This document shows, in pieces, positions 62,135-64,000 of a stretch of 64,000 nucleotides of DNA; the first letter of the stretch is position 1, and each line of letters starts with the position of its first letter. The stretch is taken from positions 2,914,001 to 2,978,000 of the forward strand of contig NZ_CP045393.1 of assembly GCF_009363655.1 (NCBI RefSeq), in the 5' to 3' direction. A program made the position numbers and the translations under genes. The DNA is from Roseovarius sp. THAF27 (lineage in GTDB: Bacteria; Pseudomonadota; Alphaproteobacteria; Rhodobacterales; Rhodobacteraceae). The notes below the pieces were generated by a model. It made no database searches. It was not told the DNA's origin and worked only from the letters and a program-made list of their open reading frames with translations.

Positions 62135-63574
62135 ATGAAGCATCTCTGGAAGCGCGGCGGAACCTACTGGTTCAGGATGCGTCGTCCCAAACGGTTCGAA
62201 AAGGTACACCCGCCAGCATACCTCACACAACCACTCGGCACTGACAGCAAATCACAGGCGCTGACACTCATCCCAGCAATCAAACAGCAATGGCTCGCCG
62301 AGCTCGAAGCTCGGCTCGCCGGCTCTGCATCTACTTCATCCAAAGAAGCATATGATGCGACTTTGGCCCTTCTCAAAACTCATAACTTGCGTCCGCTTCC
62401 CGCAGAGCATCTGGCGCAAGCCTCGATCCATGACATTTTGGATCGCCTGAACCAAGCCGAACGCCTCGACCCATCCGGTACGTCAAATGAGTTCGCATCG
62501 TTCATGGGTGGGATTGAATTGCCCGACACAAGCGTTTCAACGCTGGCAGGCAAGATGGACCGGATACTTGAACCTGAGGTTCGCGCCAAGAACAATCGCC
62601 AACGTCGAGTCTGGAGCGCCAAATGGTTACGCTCATCTAAAGTTTTTAATGAAAGCGTCGGAGACAAACCGATCGTGGAAGTCACAAAGAATGATGCATA
62701 TTCCGTGCGCCGCTACTGGCAGAAGATCGTCGAAACCGGGCGCGTGGAAACCGGGTACGCCAATAAGCACCTTGGGTATCTAAAGAGAATGATTGACGCA
62801 TTCTACGCGGACCTCGAAATCGACGAGTTCGAAAATCCGTTCGACGGCGTTCGGATTGCTCGGAAGCAGCCTTGGGAGTCAAAGCAAAGCGAAAGTCGAA
62901 AGCCGGAGTTTAGCCCCCTCTGGATCAAGGAGACCATCATTGGTAGCGATGCGATGTCCGGGTTGAACGAAGAGGCGCGAGATATTGTTATCATATGCGC
63001 GGAGACTGGCTGCCGAGAAGCGGAGATCTTCGACTTACCGGAAAACTCAATTCTCCTTGATGCTGACGTGCCGCATATCTGGATCCGTGTTGAAATGCCT
63101 GATCACGAGTCCGACCCTCAGGCGAATCACGTGTCACGCGACATTAAGACCGGTGCTTCGATCCGTCGTGTTCCGCTTCTGGGAGCGGCCTTGGATGCTA
63201 TGCGACGACATCCAGAAGGCTTCCCAAGGTTCCGTGGGAACGCGAACTACTACAACACCGTCAACAAATATTTCCGAGACAACGGTCTTTTTCCGTCTGC
63301 GCAGCACACGATCGGTGGATTGCGACATTCATATGAGAGCCGCATGCGGCGCCTTGGGATTGATAACGAGGAACGCGCGCAACTCATGGGGCACTCTCTA
63401 AGAAAGGTTCGGGGCAGAGAAATCTACGGTGATCAGACCGATCTCAGACTGCGCGCTCTGTACGCAGAGATGATTGCTTTCCCAACTTCGAGCTGGCAGC
63501 CACGAAGCTACGACAAACTTAGTAGTCGAATTGATGAAATCTTGGAGGCCGAAGGTTTCAAACTCAAATCATGA
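62135..63574 (+). CDS. Tyrosine recombinase/phage-type integrase
   Basis: This is a 479-aa site-specific recombinase. The N-terminal arm-binding part starts MKHLWKRGGTYWFRMRRPKR, typical of integrases with a DUF6538-like start. The core-binding SAM-like domain is about 160-255, and the catalytic domain about 265-460: first Arg in IICAETGCREAEIFDLP, Lys/beta-hairpin region DIKTGASIRRVPL, second Arg with His in TIGGLRHSYESRM, His in AQLMGHSLRKVRG, and the nucleophile Tyr in REIYGDQ. I chose ATG 62135, which has AGGTGA before it; GTG 62126 is also possible. Codon and base use are visibly more AT-rich than the rest of the window, a sign of transfer. Confidence 0.92.
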   Translation: MKHLWKRGGTYWFRMRRPKRFEKVHPPAYLTQPLGTDSKSQALTLIPAIKQQWLAELEARLAGSASTSSKEAYDATLALLKTHNLRPLPAEHLAQASIHDILDRLNQAERLDPSGTSNEFASFMGGIELPDTSVSTLAGKMDRILEPEVRAKNNRQRRVWSAKWLRSSKVFNESVGDKPIVEVTKNDAYSVRRYWQKIVETGRVETGYANKHLGYLKRMIDAFYADLEIDEFENPFDGVRIARKQPWESKQSESRKPEFSPLWIKETIIGSDAMSGLNEEARDIVIICAETGCREAEIFDLPENSILLDADVPHIWIRVEMPDHESDPQANHVSRDIKTGASIRRVPLLGAALDAMRRHPEGFPRFRGNANYYNTVNKYFRDNGLFPSAQHTIGGLRHSYESRMRRLGIDNEERAQLMGHSLRKVRGREIYGDQTDLRLRALYAEMIAFPTSSWQPRSYDKLSSRIDEILEAEGFKLKS

Positions 63575-63800
63575 CCGCAGTCATGAAGAAACAAAATCCA
63601 GTACTGCAGTTCATTTCAAGTCACAAGATCACCTCGTGTATCACCTTCCGGCATGAACTTCGGCAAATGATCTGGCGAAGCTCATTCGAGCATGCTTTCC
63701 GCGCAAAACCTCTGAAGTATTGACCGGCACAGTAGCTCGAGATTTCTTTGATGCATGAGTGCGATGCCTGATAGCACTGGCCTGAGAATGTCTATATTCC

Positions 63801-63825
63801 GGACATCTTCCCAGGGAAAATGTCC
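63801..63825. repeat. Palindromic repeat GGACATCTTCCC/GGGAAAATGTCC
   Basis: A 12-bp inverted repeat with one mismatch surrounds a single central base. Its left 18 bases recur with two differences at the very end of the window (63983-64000), suggesting a family of terminal or palindromic repeats in this island. Confidence 0.6.
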
Positions 63826-63982
63826 ACTCGCGCACTTTTAGGCAACGTGCTGCGCCAAATACACTTGATCGCTAAAGCTACTGCTCAGACTGCAAGCTCA
63901 TCGGATTATGGATTGCATAGGCAACACGTATCACACGCGCGCAACGAGCGCTCTTTCACAGATAGCGGAGAGCCCAGGGTCC

Positions 63983-64000
63983 GGACATTTTCGCAGGGAA
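63983..64000. repeat. Second copy of the GGACAT..CAGGGAA repeat (cut by the window end)
   Basis: GGACATTTTCGCAGGGAA matches 63801-63818 at 16 of 18 positions and is likewise preceded by CC. The palindrome would be completed beyond the window. It could be the end of an insertion element or a dispersed palindrome. Confidence 0.5.

Larger units (their letters stand above)
63575..64000. other. Non-coding, AT-richer flank downstream of the recombinase
   Basis: I see no convincing gene in this stretch. The base composition stays lower in G+C than the chromosome backbone, consistent with the mobile segment continuing past the window. It holds two copies of a GGACAT..CAGGGAA palindromic motif (63801 and 63983). 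Confidence 0.5.

Overview
This is a GC-rich, gene-dense chromosomal window from an alphaproteobacterium, most likely a marine Rhodobacteraceae/Roseobacter-group organism. The support is indirect: many secondary transporters with periplasmic binding proteins (two complete tripartite tricarboxylate transporters, one TRAP, two ABC systems), an alphaproteobacterial-style chemotaxis cluster preceded by a CtrA-type box, a RegA/ActR-like regulator, and small zinc-binding and DUF393-type genes. No rRNA, tRNA or CRISPR array was found. GC-rich coding produces many long shadow ORFs on the opposite strand; these are left out.

Layout. (1) 1-12949: catabolic island with TctC(partial)-TctB-TctA, an SDR dehydrogenase, an unknown polytopic membrane protein, a quinone oxidoreductase, a convergent LacI regulator with a palindromic operator candidate, a second TctA-TctB-TctC, then an acylating aldehyde dehydrogenase and an acyl-CoA synthetase that resemble the sulfoacetate enzymes SauS/SauT. 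(2) 12950-16793: two REP-like palindromic repeats, then livHMGF on the minus strand without a binding protein. (3) 17036-26643: chemotaxis operon (STAS, cheY, cheA, cheW, cheR, cheY, small protein, Aer-like PAS protein, secreted Cache protein, MCP, cheD). No cheB is present. (4) 26864-35033: cyanophycin locus, with cphB-cphA-ATP-grasp-CocE/NonD hydrolase on the minus strand and a divergent isoaspartyl peptidase. (5) 35073-42649: AI-2E/PerM family protein, then tamA-tamB. (6) 42739-48652: oxyR/katG divergent pair, RegA-like regulator, DUF393 protein, ABC1 kinase, DUF2256 protein. (7) 48873-54842: dipeptide/oligopeptide ABC transporter, with a small antisense-oriented gene inside. (8) 55074-58925: TRAP transporter whose DctQ subunit carries a TM2-like domain and a coiled coil. 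(9) 58981-61877: decayed TctC, histidine-kinase and LuxR-regulator fragments, a GntR/FAH divergent pair with two operator-like palindromes, and a 5'-truncated carboxymuconolactone-decarboxylase-family remnant. (10) 61878-64000: AT-richer mobile segment with a tyrosine recombinase and palindromic repeats.

Together the genes describe a heterotroph that scavenges organic acids, peptides and possibly C2 sulfonates, swims chemotactically under likely CtrA control, stores nitrogen and carbon as cyanophycin and remobilises it, and has an OxyR-KatG peroxide defence. Every gene that encodes a periplasmic binding protein and has a visible 3' end in an intact operon (tctC x2, dppA, dctP) is followed directly by a GC-rich hairpin. 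This suggests a shared way of making more binding protein than permease. The least explained parts are the ATP-grasp/hydrolase extension of the cyanophycin operon, the split sensory proteins of the chemotaxis cluster, and the TM2-DctQ fusion.
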